DNA from: Mesobacillus maritimus
Lineage (GTDB): Bacteria; Bacillota; Bacilli; Bacillales; Cytobacillaceae
Direction: 5' to 3'
Assembly (NCBI RefSeq): GCF_023715205.1
Contig: NZ_JAMBNR010000002.1
Span: 1-64,000 of the forward strand
Length of the DNA stretch: 64,000 nt
In this document: in pieces, positions 8,214-16,257 of the stretch
Layout: each line of letters starts with the position of its first letter
How positions within the stretch are numbered: the first letter of the stretch is position 1
The notes under the pieces: generated by a model
Told to the model about the DNA's origin: nothing
Databases searched by the model: none
Seen by the model: the letters and a program-made list of their open reading frames with translations, nothing else
Program-made: the position numbers and the translations under genes

Positions 8214-9584
8214 TTATTTCTTATAATATTCCGTCCATTTCGCATTTCCTTCATCATAGAAATGCTGCCATGCATCAATGCCATTATGATAGGCATCTTG
8301 CCAGTTTTTGACTTTTGTATCGTACCCATAGCTCCAAATATCCTTTGAGCGGTCGTAAAAATAATTCCATAGTTTATCGGTATTTTCATAATCATTCTCG
8401 CGGAGATAGTTAACTAAATCCTCGGCATGTTCGAATTCTATGTCGGATTTATCCATGATGCTTACTCCTGTTTCATCTGCAAGGTCCATCAGTTTATCGC
8501 TGATTTCATCTGCTTGTTCCATTCCTTCATCGCGCCATTCTGTCCAAGCTTTCATCATGCGGTCATATTCTTTATCCCAATACGCCTCAAGTTCTTGCTT
8601 CGAGTTTACAAACGAGAACTCTCCATTTCCAGCTTGAGCTACTTCTTTTAATAGTTTTTGTGCTTCATTGTCGACTTGGAAACCGATGATATTAATAATT
8701 GGCTGAATTCCTTCGTTCGCCAGTTTTTCCGCTTCCTCCACAGGATTACCATCACAGGTTTCAATTCCATCACTGACTACATATACAATCATCGTGCTAG
8801 CTTCTTTTGGAATGTCGTTTTTCGTTTCTGAAAGGGCTTTGCCAATCGGGGTCCAGCCAGTTGGGTTTATTTTATCTAAAGCAGATGAAATGGCGTCCAT
8901 ATCCGTTCCACCAGTATAGATCACTTCAGTGGAGCCACAGGATAATTGCTGATCTTTGTCGGCGTTGGAACCCTCATGTCCATATACTCTTAAAGAAACT
9001 GTACTGTTTTCTGGCAAATCCTTAATAAAATTCTGGATGGCGGATTTTGCATCGTCCATTCTAGTTCCGCCTTGGCTTTGTGCCGCCATGCTACCACTTG
9101 CGTCTAGCAAAATCGCAAAATGAGTATTCGCTATCGTTGGTTCATCGATTGTCTCATCGGGGGTTGCGACGTTAACGTTCACGGAAGGGTCAAACTTAAG
9201 GAATATTTCTGTCTCTTCATGGTAATCTTCGTGAATGAGAGAAAGGATCGCATTTTGAAGCTCTTCTTTTGGCGCATTCTTTGGGAGTTCATCCAGCTTC
9301 TCTTTTGCTTGTTCTGCATCAAAATTTTCGGCACTAAAAGGTCCTGGCTTTCTCATTAACATTTGCTCAATCTTTGTTAGTTCTCTTAGATCATCTTCGA
9401 CTTCATAGTATTCTGGCTCTTCTTTCCACCATGCAAGAGAATCTTCGGTACTTTCTTCTGTTTCAATCTTTTTCTGTTCTGCATTAGATGTGGTCTCTTT
9501 CTCTGGTGCAGCTGTATTTGATTCAGCACTACAAGCAGATAAAAAGAGAAGCATAAATAATGCTAGTGGGTATAAATACTTCAT
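8214..9584 (-). CDS. VWA-domain lipoprotein
   Basis: Membrane-anchored extracellular protein of 456 residues. The start is the ATG at 9584, 5 bases after GGAGG; the in-frame ATG at 9596 overlaps that ribosome binding site. A lipobox LSAC lies at about residues 15-18, followed by a Glu/Lys/Thr-rich linker. A von Willebrand A domain spans roughly 150-340, with the complete MIDAS metal site: DASGS in ILLDASGSMA, the Thr of TGGTDMD and the Asp of VVSDGIETCDG. The tail is helical and rich in Trp and acidic residues. VWA domains bind protein ligands through a divalent cation; the partner is unknown. The gene stands alone. Confidence 0.85.
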   Translation of the reverse strand: MKYLYPLALFMLLFLSACSAESNTAAPEKETTSNAEQKKIETEESTEDSLAWWKEEPEYYEVEDDLRELTKIEQMLMRKPGPFSAENFDAEQAKEKLDELPKNAPKEELQNAILSLIHEDYHEETEIFLKFDPSVNVNVATPDETIDEPTIANTHFAILLDASGSMAAQSQGGTRMDDAKSAIQNFIKDLPENSTVSLRVYGHEGSNADKDQQLSCGSTEVIYTGGTDMDAISSALDKINPTGWTPIGKALSETKNDIPKEASTMIVYVVSDGIETCDGNPVEEAEKLANEGIQPIINIIGFQVDNEAQKLLKEVAQAGNGEFSFVNSKQELEAYWDKEYDRMMKAWTEWRDEGMEQADEISDKLMDLADETGVSIMDKSDIEFEHAEDLVNYLRENDYENTDKLWNYFYDRSKDIWSYGYDTKVKNWQDAYHNGIDAWQHFYDEGNAKWTEYYKK

Positions 9585-9846
9585 TTGAACCTCCATTTTT
9601 TCTGTTCGGATTTGATAGCATAAGTTGACTTAGATAAGAGTTGTTATGAAATGGATAAAGTGGAACAAACCCTTTCGTCGTTTACACTTCAATTGTATAC
9701 GGAGTAATATTCTTTTGGTTCTATTAAATGTATAATAGTGGTAAAAACAAAACGAAAATCCTATATTTTTGGGGTGGGTTTTAGTTCTTTTGTCCTATTT
9801 ATAGTGCGATAACCTTATAATCGAGGAACACTAGATTTGTAGATCG
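9585..9846. other. intergenic region before module copy 2
   Basis: Nothing coding is supported here. It holds the promoter region of the reverse-strand VWA gene and AT-rich sequence leading into dispersed repeat copy 2. Confidence 0.5.
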
Positions 9847-9889
9847 CTGTGAAACAAGATATTTCTGGGAATCCCTGTTACTTTTTTTT
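9847..9889 (+). repeat. dispersed repeat, copy 2 (degenerate)
   Basis: CTGTGAAACAAGAT is intact, but the core reads ATTTCTGGGAATCCC instead of TTTTTCGGGGCGTCCC, and CTGTTACTTTTTTTT closes it. It precedes the second Asp-rich gene just as copy 1 precedes the first, so it was probably carried by the module duplication and then drifted. Confidence 0.75.
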
Positions 9890-9945
9890 GCGAAGGCAAT
9901 GTCATTATTTTTCGTTCATTTTATGAAAGATAATTCACTTGTCCA

Positions 9946-9973
9946 AACAGGTTTATGGATTATACATAAGTTA
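9946..9973 (+). promoter_or_regulatory. putative sigma-K promoter of the second Asp-rich gene
   Basis: AACA (9946-9949) and CATAAGTTA (9965-9973) repeat the sigma-K-like arrangement and the 15-base spacing seen at 4673-4700. Confidence 0.42.
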
Positions 9974-10002
9974 TTAATAATTAAAGGGAAGGAGGGAAAA
10001 GA

Positions 10003-10308
10003 ATGAGCAGAGATCGGTCGAATGGTTCTAGAAATGAGTCAGACACAGATGTGCGCAATAAGGTAGAATCTGATGTGGAGTTTAAAAATCGCTTAGATAA
10101 TGAAAATGATGTGAATGTAAAGGACAAGAATACAAATGTGGCAAAAGCAAGAGTCTTTAAAAGTGGGAACACTAACCTAGATATCGATATTCGCGTGGAC
10201 AGTGATTCCCGTGCAAGAGTACGCACAAGATCTGAGGCTGATGCTGAATCTGATCAAGACCAAGATCAAGATCAGGACCAGGAACAGAGACAACGCTTCT
10301 TTGATTAA
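10003..10308 (+). CDS. Asp-rich low-complexity protein, putative spore-surface component (copy 2)
   Basis: Paralogue of the 4732-5070 product, 101 residues. The WW-containing N-terminus of copy 1 is missing, but the core is shared: KDKNTNVAKARVFKSGN, LDIDIRVDSDSRA, and the Asp-Gln repeat ending in QRQRFFD. AAGGAGGG precedes the ATG. Most differences from copy 1 in the conserved block are conservative, so the reading frame seems to be under selection. No signal peptide, membrane helix or catalytic motif is visible. Function is inferred from composition and promoter only. Confidence 0.72.
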   Translation: MSRDRSNGSRNESDTDVRNKVESDVEFKNRLDNENDVNVKDKNTNVAKARVFKSGNTNLDIDIRVDSDSRARVRTRSEADAESDQDQDQDQDQEQRQRFFD

Positions 10309-10320
10309 TACTAGATGAAA

Positions 10321-10357
10321 AACAAGGAATACTATGATCATAGTATTCCTTGTTTTT
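10321..10357 (+). terminator. perfect palindromic hairpin in module copy 2
   Basis: A 34-base perfect palindrome (10321-10354; arms AACAAGGAATACTATGA and its complement) followed by T residues. It is the counterpart of the hairpin at 5084-5117; the arms are conserved while the loop differs. Confidence 0.78.
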
Positions 10358-10373
10358 AAGTAAAGGATTAATT

Positions 10374-10647
10374 ATGCAACAATACGTAGAAAATCAAACG
10401 AAAACGCTTATTCGATTCGAGGTAGTGGAAATTCAGATTTCGATCTTACAGTAAAGATCGAAATTGAAACAAAAGCGATTTTTTATGGAATGATGTGTAG
10501 TTTATACGCAAAAGGAGAATTAGATGAAATTCAACTAGAGAAGTCAGTAAGAAAGCTTGATGCATTAATTGATCAAGATAAAAATAAGAAAAGAATAATT
10601 CCACCTCAGGGGCAAGTAGACCGACGATACTCCACTTTCCCAATTAA
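10374..10647 (+). pseudogene. frameshifted paralogue of the small gene at 5139
   Basis: The DNA aligns along its length with 5139-5408, but the frame is broken. Where copy 1 reads CATTCGAGATAGTGG, this copy reads TATTCGATTCGAGGTAGTGG, a 5-base tandem duplication of ATTCG-type sequence near 10410. The original frame then meets a TAA. Near 10590 one base is also missing in an A-rich run. The MMCSLYAKGELDEIQLEKSV block is still readable in another frame. The first copy keeps an intact frame, so loss here may be tolerated. Confidence 0.8.
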
Positions 10648-10879
10648 CGACAAGAAGGAAAGAGTGATGCTTTTTTCTTCCTTACATAACAAGCCATGAA
10701 CCACCCTGTGGTCTTTTGGCTCTTTCCTGTAAAGGCAGAATTTAGCACAAGGATGGTTCCTAATCGCCCCCTGCTACCATTGATTAATCTAAGTTATTTA
10801 CTAAGGCGAATCCCTGTCATGTATTTTTATAAGCCGTTTCTGAACAATTGCAAAAAGCAAACCTTTCGGAAACAGGTCC
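10648..10879. other. intergenic region without a supported gene
   Basis: A 67-codon open frame begins at 10696, but it has no ribosome binding site and no recognisable composition, so I do not call it. The start of the region has a GAAGGAAAGAG...CTTTTTTCTTCC stem that may terminate the module. Confidence 0.4.
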
Positions 10880-10928
10880 GTGGAACATTTGAATTGTGAA
10901 ACAAGATTTTTCAGGGCGTCCCTTTAAC
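10880..10928 (+). repeat. dispersed repeat, copy 3
   Basis: GTGGAACATTTGAATTGTGAAACAAG followed by ATTTTTCAGGGCGTCCC and a divergent end (TTTAAC instead of CTGTGAC). Written in parts, it matches the consensus except near the 3' end. It abuts the stop codon of the reverse-strand small gene at 10928. Confidence 0.82.
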
Positions 10929-11122
10929 TATATTGCATCAAATAGGTTGCCGACGAGTCTTCCGAAGCCTCTTATTAGCCACCAAATCATTCGGAGAGGG
11001 AATAGAATTAGTTCGGGTATGTAGAATAGGACATCGAATAGAAAGTCGATAAATGTGTAGTGGTCGCTGTGTTTTTTGTTAGTGATTCGTTTTGCTTTCT
11101 TTTTTCTCCACCATTTTTTCAT
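10928..11122 (-). CDS. small basic membrane-associated protein
   Basis: Protein of 64 residues. The N-terminus is strongly basic (MKKWWRKKKAKR), and a hydrophobic aromatic segment follows (about 25-60, FLFDVLFYIPELILFPLRMIWW), suggesting one membrane helix or hairpin. AGAGGAG lies 9 bases before the ATG, a convincing ribosome binding site. No family is recognised with confidence; short proteins of this kind are common in Bacillus membranes. The stop codon meets the edge of repeat copy 3, so the repeat may supply its 3' end. Confidence 0.65.
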   Translation of the reverse strand: MKKWWRKKKAKRITNKKHSDHYTFIDFLFDVLFYIPELILFPLRMIWWLIRGFGRLVGNLFDAI

Positions 11123-12004
11123 TTTAGTGCTCCTCTCTTGAAAGGAATCTATTACTATTGAACGAAATCAGAAATCAATATTGATATGATTATACGTAAT
11201 TGTTTATTGTGGAAATTTTATGATTTCCTACGCTTTGTTTTAATACGTTTTTTTTTAGTTTAGGTTTCAATACATTTCTCAATATATTCTTTGTATTAAT
11301 ATCAATTTGTCGAGGAGAATCCGTCCTTGTGGCTTGGATTCTGTGCTTTAAAATTTATCTAAGTTGGAGAAGAGGTTATGTAAAAAATGAACAGGGAAGG
11401 TGATACACAAATTGCGGACCATTTGCCTGAATATATAAAGATATGGGTATGTGGTACGAAAGTGACGTACTTTCATCAGATAAGCAAAAATTTCGATCGA
11501 TTGCCAAGATGGAGTTCAGTAAAAAATGAAATAAAAAAATGTTGAGCGGACAAACAGCGATTTTCTTTTTCGCGCCAGATCTTTTTGGCAGTTAACCATG
11601 GGGCGGTTGCATTAACAGGTCTCTCACATAGTTCAATTGAAGAATTTAGTCAAAGAATTGGAATGCATATTGGGTGTGTTATTTAGTCATTTAGATTCTA
11701 TATTATTATATTTTACGGTTCTAATACTACAAGCAAATTAAAGAGGCTATTTAACGAGATAAGTCAGTGACTACAAAGGAGGTCCAACATTCCTCTTTAT
11801 GTAGGTTACTGGCTTTTGGGTACGAAAAATTCAGTGAAAATTAAGTAACGGATAGAGTTGATAATTTGGGGAAAATTCCTTTTTATGGTTTGCGTTCTGA
11901 TCCATCATAAAAATAATGTGTTACGATTAAATTACCAATTGTTGGGGCGGAATGGATCCTGTGATGTCCGAGTATATAAATAAAATTGGAAGGGGGAGAG
12001 GTTG
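11123..12004. other. 880-bp region with only coding remnants
   Basis: No intact gene is supported. A hairpin-like AGAATCC...GGATTCT lies near 11309-11342. From 11388 a 53-codon frame and, in another frame, a stretch reading MGMWYESDVLSSDKQKF are visible. Near 11590-11686 a frame reads FLAVNHGAVALTGLSHSS and then IEEFSQRIGMHIGCVI before a stop. This last piece resembles the C-terminal helices of TetR-type regulators, but weakly. The pieces could be remains of one decayed gene. The end of the region carries the ribosome binding site of the next gene. Confidence 0.35.
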
Positions 12005-12580
12005 ATGGACGCTACTCAAATCGGCAATATGAGACTAAAGCAAGTGGCTGTCATGAATGGGATTTTCCTAGGTGTAATTATTATCTTTTTTATCGTGATT
12101 GAAGTTTTTACGGTCACATTTGCACAGTTTTTCGTATTTCTTGGAGTGGTGATGTTGATTCAAGGTGTTTACGGCCTACTGAAAGGGGATTCTCCAAAAT
12201 CAATTTTTTCGATTTTTGAGCAAGTCGCTGTTTATGAAAAACAGAAAATGGGAAGTGAATGGTACAAACAGCGTAAAATCGGGTTTATCTGGAACCTGAT
12301 TATCGGTTGCTTGATGTTTTTGCAATCTATTGGGAATGTAAACACTACCGGAGATGTCTTAGAATTTGACTTGTTCTTTTTAGCAATTATCGTTTTTTTT
12401 ATGTTCGTTGTGACCAATTTTAGCTTAATTATTCATTTTCGAAAGATTGACCGGTCTACTTCAGAGAATGATTTTAAAGGTTATGCTCGAAAATCGAGTC
12501 TTAGGGCGGTTGCCGTTGGCTTGATTTTAGGCGTCGTGTTCGCGTTGATTACTCTTTCTTATATATTTTCTGTTATTTAG
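12005..12580 (+). CDS. four-helix membrane protein, unknown
   Basis: Integral membrane protein of 191 residues with four hydrophobic segments at about 16-37, 39-57, 94-112 plus 122-144, and 165-190. GGGGGAGAGG precedes the ATG at 12005; a TTG directly before it is also in frame. A charged cytoplasmic loop lies at about 60-90. No family is recognised. A second small membrane protein follows after 43 bases, suggesting a two-gene unit. Confidence 0.62.
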   Translation: MDATQIGNMRLKQVAVMNGIFLGVIIIFFIVIEVFTVTFAQFFVFLGVVMLIQGVYGLLKGDSPKSIFSIFEQVAVYEKQKMGSEWYKQRKIGFIWNLIIGCLMFLQSIGNVNTTGDVLEFDLFFLAIIVFFMFVVTNFSLIIHFRKIDRSTSENDFKGYARKSSLRAVAVGLILGVVFALITLSYIFSVI

Positions 12581-12623
12581 TGGAAATGCTTTGGTGGTTA
12601 TTTTAAAAAAGGGGGGAGAGTGG

Positions 12624-12884
12624 ATGGTGCCGATTTTACAGACAATCCTTTTCGTCATTGCCTTTATTGTTGCTGTATTATTCGTGGTTCAAAAACGAAA
12701 GCAGGCGGGAATTACAGGTTTGAAAAGCGCGGTAACTCCGATCTGTTTTTTCCTAATTGGCTTGGTTAATTTGATTGCATATTGGTTTAATTTTATGGGG
12801 CTTTGGAATTGGACACTAACGGTTTTGTTGTTGCTGTTAGGTGCCTATTTTACGAAGTATTTGGCCGTTCCCAAAAGAAGATAA
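12624..12884 (+). CDS. small three-helix membrane protein
   Basis: Protein of 86 residues starting at the ATG preceded by GGGGGGAGAG; an upstream in-frame start would place that site inside the gene. Three hydrophobic segments lie at about 3-22, 36-55 and 59-77, and the C-terminus is basic. It probably forms an operon with the preceding membrane protein. I recognise no family. Confidence 0.6.
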   Translation: MVPILQTILFVIAFIVAVLFVVQKRKQAGITGLKSAVTPICFFLIGLVNLIAYWFNFMGLWNWTLTVLLLLLGAYFTKYLAVPKRR

Positions 12885-13159
12885 ATGTGAAAAGGGATGC
12901 TCCAGTGATTGGGAAGCAGCCATTTTCAATTTGACTCTTTCCTTAAACTTTGTTGCTTTTCGAGATAAAATGTAAAGAATTAGTTTTAACCTACAAAATG
13001 GCTTATTCTGCGTTAAAATCGCCTTTAGGATTTTATTCTATACGAAATACAGCCTTTTATTTTCATTCAACCCGTAACAGGAATAATTTAAACAAGATAC
13101 CAACAAACTAAATGAAAAAAAGGGGCATGACATTTATAGATGATTAGGAAGGGATAAGC

Positions 13160-14014
13160 ATGAAGAAGATTGTTGTGTTTCTATTAAGCCTAATTTTTAT
13201 GATGATTATAAGTTTATTTCCTTCACAAGTATATGGACAGAATTTAAGCATTTATGATGTCAAACCAGGTGATACGTTATCGGCAATTGCCAAGAGATAC
13301 CATACTTCTGCTCAGGAGATAAAGAAGGTAAATAAGCTAAGATCGGATCAAATTTATATCGGGCAAAAACTTAAAATTTATCCTCATAAATATACGACAC
13401 AAGGTCAGTTTATCTTGTTGACAAGGGAAGAGTTTAAGCTTTGGTTGTTTAACCAAAACGTGACGCGAAAAATAAATAAAATTCAACATCATCATACATG
13501 GGCCCCTTCTTATCGGCACTTTAAAGGTTCGAATCATTTTGCCATTTTGAATGGCATGAAAAATCATCATGTAAATAAAATGAAATGGAGAAATATTGCG
13601 CAAAACCTAACGACTTTTCCAGATGGAAGAATTGCTATTTCAAGGCCTTTTAATGATGAGCCAGAAGGGTCGATTGGCCCCATTGCCAATAGTGGCGCAA
13701 TTATGATTGAAAACCTTGGCAACTTTGATATCGGAAAAGACCAAATGACCCAAGAGCATAAAGAAACAATTGTTTATGTAACCGCTTTGCTTTGTTTAAA
13801 ATTTGGTTTAACTCCTTCAATCGACAGCATTACTTACCATCATTGGTGGCATTATGGGACAAAACAGCGCGTATTAGACAACCATAACAAATACTCTGTG
13901 AAAAGTTGTCCAGGAACCAACTTTTTTGGCGGCAATAACACAGCTCATGCAAGAAATAATTTTTACCCTCTTGTTGTGAAGAAGATGGAGGAGATACGCG
14001 CGACCATGCGTTGA
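13160..14014 (+). CDS. secreted LysM N-acetylmuramoyl-L-alanine amidase
   Basis: Exported peptidoglycan hydrolase of 284 residues. A signal peptide covers about 1-27, with probable cleavage after QVYG-type residues. One LysM peptidoglycan-binding domain follows (about 32-76, YDVKPGDTLSAIAKRY to IGQKLKIYP). The C-terminal part (about 90-280) has the type-2 amidase pattern: HHHTW near 116 as the first zinc His, a central IMIENLGNFD strand, YHHWWHYG, and the late zinc-site SCPGTNFFGG. It should cut the bond between MurNAc and the stem peptide. AGGAAGGGAT precedes the ATG. It is monocistronic. Confidence 0.85.
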   Translation: MKKIVVFLLSLIFMMIISLFPSQVYGQNLSIYDVKPGDTLSAIAKRYHTSAQEIKKVNKLRSDQIYIGQKLKIYPHKYTTQGQFILLTREEFKLWLFNQNVTRKINKIQHHHTWAPSYRHFKGSNHFAILNGMKNHHVNKMKWRNIAQNLTTFPDGRIAISRPFNDEPEGSIGPIANSGAIMIENLGNFDIGKDQMTQEHKETIVYVTALLCLKFGLTPSIDSITYHHWWHYGTKQRVLDNHNKYSVKSCPGTNFFGGNNTAHARNNFYPLVVKKMEEIRATMR

Positions 14015-14045
14015 TTTAGATGAGAGGTAAATTTAACCAGATGCT

Positions 14046-14080
14046 CGTCATTCCGTTTAGGATGGCGGGTTATTTTTTTA
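14046..14080 (+). terminator. terminator after the LysM amidase gene
   Basis: CGTCATTCC pairs imperfectly with GGATGGCG, flanked by AACC/GGTT, and followed by TTATTTTTTT. Confidence 0.65.
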
Positions 14081-14366
14081 TTATAAAGTGTTCAGTCTCC
14101 CCAGGAGCTGGTGCTTTTGTGACCCTCTTCCTTTCGTTTTGATAGAATTAATTCTCTTATCGTGGTAAAAAAGGCACTCTTCTCTATTTAAAATAATAAA
14201 CAGCAATGTTGAGTGCCTTATTTATAGGAGTTAATACCTGTTTTAGGGAATGCCTTTAGGTAAAATATACCATATATTTTAATGTTAAAAAGGTTCTAAA
14301 TATTCATTTAAAATAAAATCTATTAATCTATAATAGGAATAATCAAAACTTAGGGGGTCGAAAGAT
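14081..14366. other. intergenic region upstream of the neutral protease
   Basis: Contains a long-loop inverted repeat, AAGGCACTC (14171-14179) and GAGTGCCTT (14211-14219), with a T-rich run on its minus-strand side. No coding frame is supported. The ribosome binding site AGGGGG of the protease gene lies near 14352. Confidence 0.45.
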
Positions 14367-16040
14367 ATGAAGAGAAAGATGATTATACCGATGGCGCTGT
14401 CTTCAGCGTTATTGTTAGGAACAGTGCCAATGGGCAGTGTACTTGCCAACAACGATCCGGTTGTAAGCAGTGTACAAGCTCAAAAGAAGTGGAATGAAAA
14501 TGCAAATGTTCCAGTTTTCGTAAAGGAGAAGCATGCAGAGAAATTTGCTACTAGCAGCGCTGCGAATGCAGTTAAATACCTCAAGAAAAACGAAGCGAAA
14601 ACCGGTATTAAAAATGTTGACAAAAACTTAAAGGTAAAAAATGTTTCTAAAGATGAATTGGGCATGACGCATGTTCGTTTTAATCAAGCAAAAAATGGTG
14701 TTCCAATTGAAGGATCAGAAGTGGTTGTTCATTTTAATGATAAGAATGAAGTACAATCCGTTAACGGTAGAGTGAATCAGAACCTTGTCGATGAGGCGGT
14801 GGACACAACAGCTTCTCTAAGTGCAGCTGACGCACTAGAAAAAGCGAAGGCGGCTGTAAATGCTCCTGAGGAGTTTACATATGAACCAACAACTGAGCTT
14901 GTGATTTATCCTTTTGAAGGAAAAGCATATACTGCTTATAAAACAAATGTGAATTTCATGGGCTATGCACCTGGGAACTGGTATGTTTATGTTGATGCGA
15001 ACACTGGAGAAGTGATTGATAAGTATAATGGCATCATGCATGCGGATGAAATTAAAACTCAAAAGGGAGTTGGACTTGGCGTTCATGGAGCACATCGTGA
15101 GTTGCATATCTCCAAAGTGCAAGAAGAAAAAGCCGGTACACAGTTTGCTTTAGCGGATTTCTCACATGAGAATCTTGAGGGAATTTTAACGTACGATTCT
15201 AAAAACGACGGAAATACTAGCAATGATACATTATTTGTAGGAAATGATGCTTCCTTTAAGGATGATTATGACCGTGCTGCTGTTGATGCACACTATAACT
15301 CCGAAAAAGTATACGAGTATTTCTTAAATGAACATGATCGCAATTCCCTTGATGGAGAAGGCATGGCTATTGTTTCTTATGTTCACTATGGACAAAATTA
15401 TAACAACGCATTCTGGAACGGTGCTTGGATGACGTATGGAGATGGAGACGGGGAATTCATGACTTCCCTATCAGCTGGTCTTGATGTTGCAGCGCACGAA
15501 ATGACTCATGGCGTTATTTCGAAAACAGCTAACCTCCAGTACCGCAATCAATCCGGTGCACTAAACGAATCATTTGCGGATGTGTTTGGTGCTCTTGTCG
15601 ATGATAGTGATTGGGAAATGGGCGAAGATATCATGGCTCCAGCTGCGAAAGAAGATGGGCTTACAAGACTTCGTAGTTTAAGTGATCCAAACAGCGTGGT
15701 AGTTAGCAACGCACAAAGAGCAGCTTATGCCACCGATGATCGTATAGTTTATCCTGACCATATGGATGAATTCTATAACATGCCGCTGAATGTGGATAAT
15801 GGTGGGGTTCATATCAACTCTTCGATTACAAACCATGCTGCTTACTTAATCGGTCAAGAAGTCGGTCGTGAAAAATTAGGGAAAATCTACTACCGTGCTT
15901 TAACAGTTTACTTAACACCAACTTCTGACTTTAGCGATGCTCGTCAAGCGATCGTTCTGTCTGCAATCGACATTTACGGTGAAGGTAGTGCAGAAGAAGC
16001 AGCAACAAATGCTGGCTTTGATGCAGTAGGAATCTACTAA
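14367..16040 (+). CDS. npr: bacillolysin / thermolysin-family neutral protease
   Basis: Secreted zinc metalloprotease of family M4, 557 residues, a usual preproenzyme length. A signal peptide covers about 1-28. The FTP/PepSY propeptide follows (about 45-220, with LNVKNVSKDELGMTHVRFNQ-like sequence), then the catalytic domain. The active site has HEMTH at 377-381 (zinc ligands and catalytic Glu) and the third ligand Glu401 in NESFADVFG, exactly 20 residues later. The conserved NGGVHINSSITNHAAYL near 475 carries the transition-state His. It degrades extracellular protein. A good ribosome binding site precedes it and a terminator follows; it is monocistronic. Confidence 0.95.
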   Translation: MKRKMIIPMALSSALLLGTVPMGSVLANNDPVVSSVQAQKKWNENANVPVFVKEKHAEKFATSSAANAVKYLKKNEAKTGIKNVDKNLKVKNVSKDELGMTHVRFNQAKNGVPIEGSEVVVHFNDKNEVQSVNGRVNQNLVDEAVDTTASLSAADALEKAKAAVNAPEEFTYEPTTELVIYPFEGKAYTAYKTNVNFMGYAPGNWYVYVDANTGEVIDKYNGIMHADEIKTQKGVGLGVHGAHRELHISKVQEEKAGTQFALADFSHENLEGILTYDSKNDGNTSNDTLFVGNDASFKDDYDRAAVDAHYNSEKVYEYFLNEHDRNSLDGEGMAIVSYVHYGQNYNNAFWNGAWMTYGDGDGEFMTSLSAGLDVAAHEMTHGVISKTANLQYRNQSGALNESFADVFGALVDDSDWEMGEDIMAPAAKEDGLTRLRSLSDPNSVVVSNAQRAAYATDDRIVYPDHMDEFYNMPLNVDNGGVHINSSITNHAAYLIGQEVGREKLGKIYYRALTVYLTPTSDFSDARQAIVLSAIDIYGEGSAEEAATNAGFDAVGIY

Positions 16041-16061
16041 TCACGCTATCTTAAAGATAAA

Positions 16062-16116
16062 AACTGCACTCTCATTGTTAGATTGATTCATCTAGCAATG
16101 GGCGGTGCAGTTATTT
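16062..16116 (+). terminator. terminator after the neutral protease gene
   Basis: AACTGCAC pairs with GTGCAGTT, with an inner CATTG/CAATG stem. Repeat copy 4 begins about 13 bases after the stem. Confidence 0.8.
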
Positions 16117-16124
16117 GATTGCCT

Positions 16125-16180
16125 GTGGAAAAATTCTTGTGAAACAAGATTTTTCGGGGCGCCCCTGTGACTTTTTAAAA
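16125..16180 (+). repeat. dispersed repeat, copy 4
   Basis: GTGGAAAAATTCT, TGTGAAACAAGAT, TTTTCGGGGCGCCCC and CTGTGACTTTTT follow in consensus order. It lies between the npr terminator and the regulator gene of the maltose locus. Confidence 0.87.
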
Positions 16181-16220
16181 ACATCTTGTAAACGATTGCA
16201 GTTCGTGTTAGAGTAAACAA

Positions 16221-16234
16221 CGTAAACGTTTACG
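16221..16234. promoter_or_regulatory. LacI-type operator 1, upstream of the maltose regulator
   Basis: CGTAAACGTTTACG is a 14-base perfect palindrome centred on the CG typical of LacI/GalR operators. It lies just before the regulator gene, which suggests autoregulation. Confidence 0.8.
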
Positions 16235-16257
16235 GAGTATATGAGGGGTAATCGAAA

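Noticed and set aside
10696-10899. 67-codon frame before repeat copy 3
   Set aside because: It has no ribosome binding site and no protein-like composition, and it runs into the dispersed repeat.
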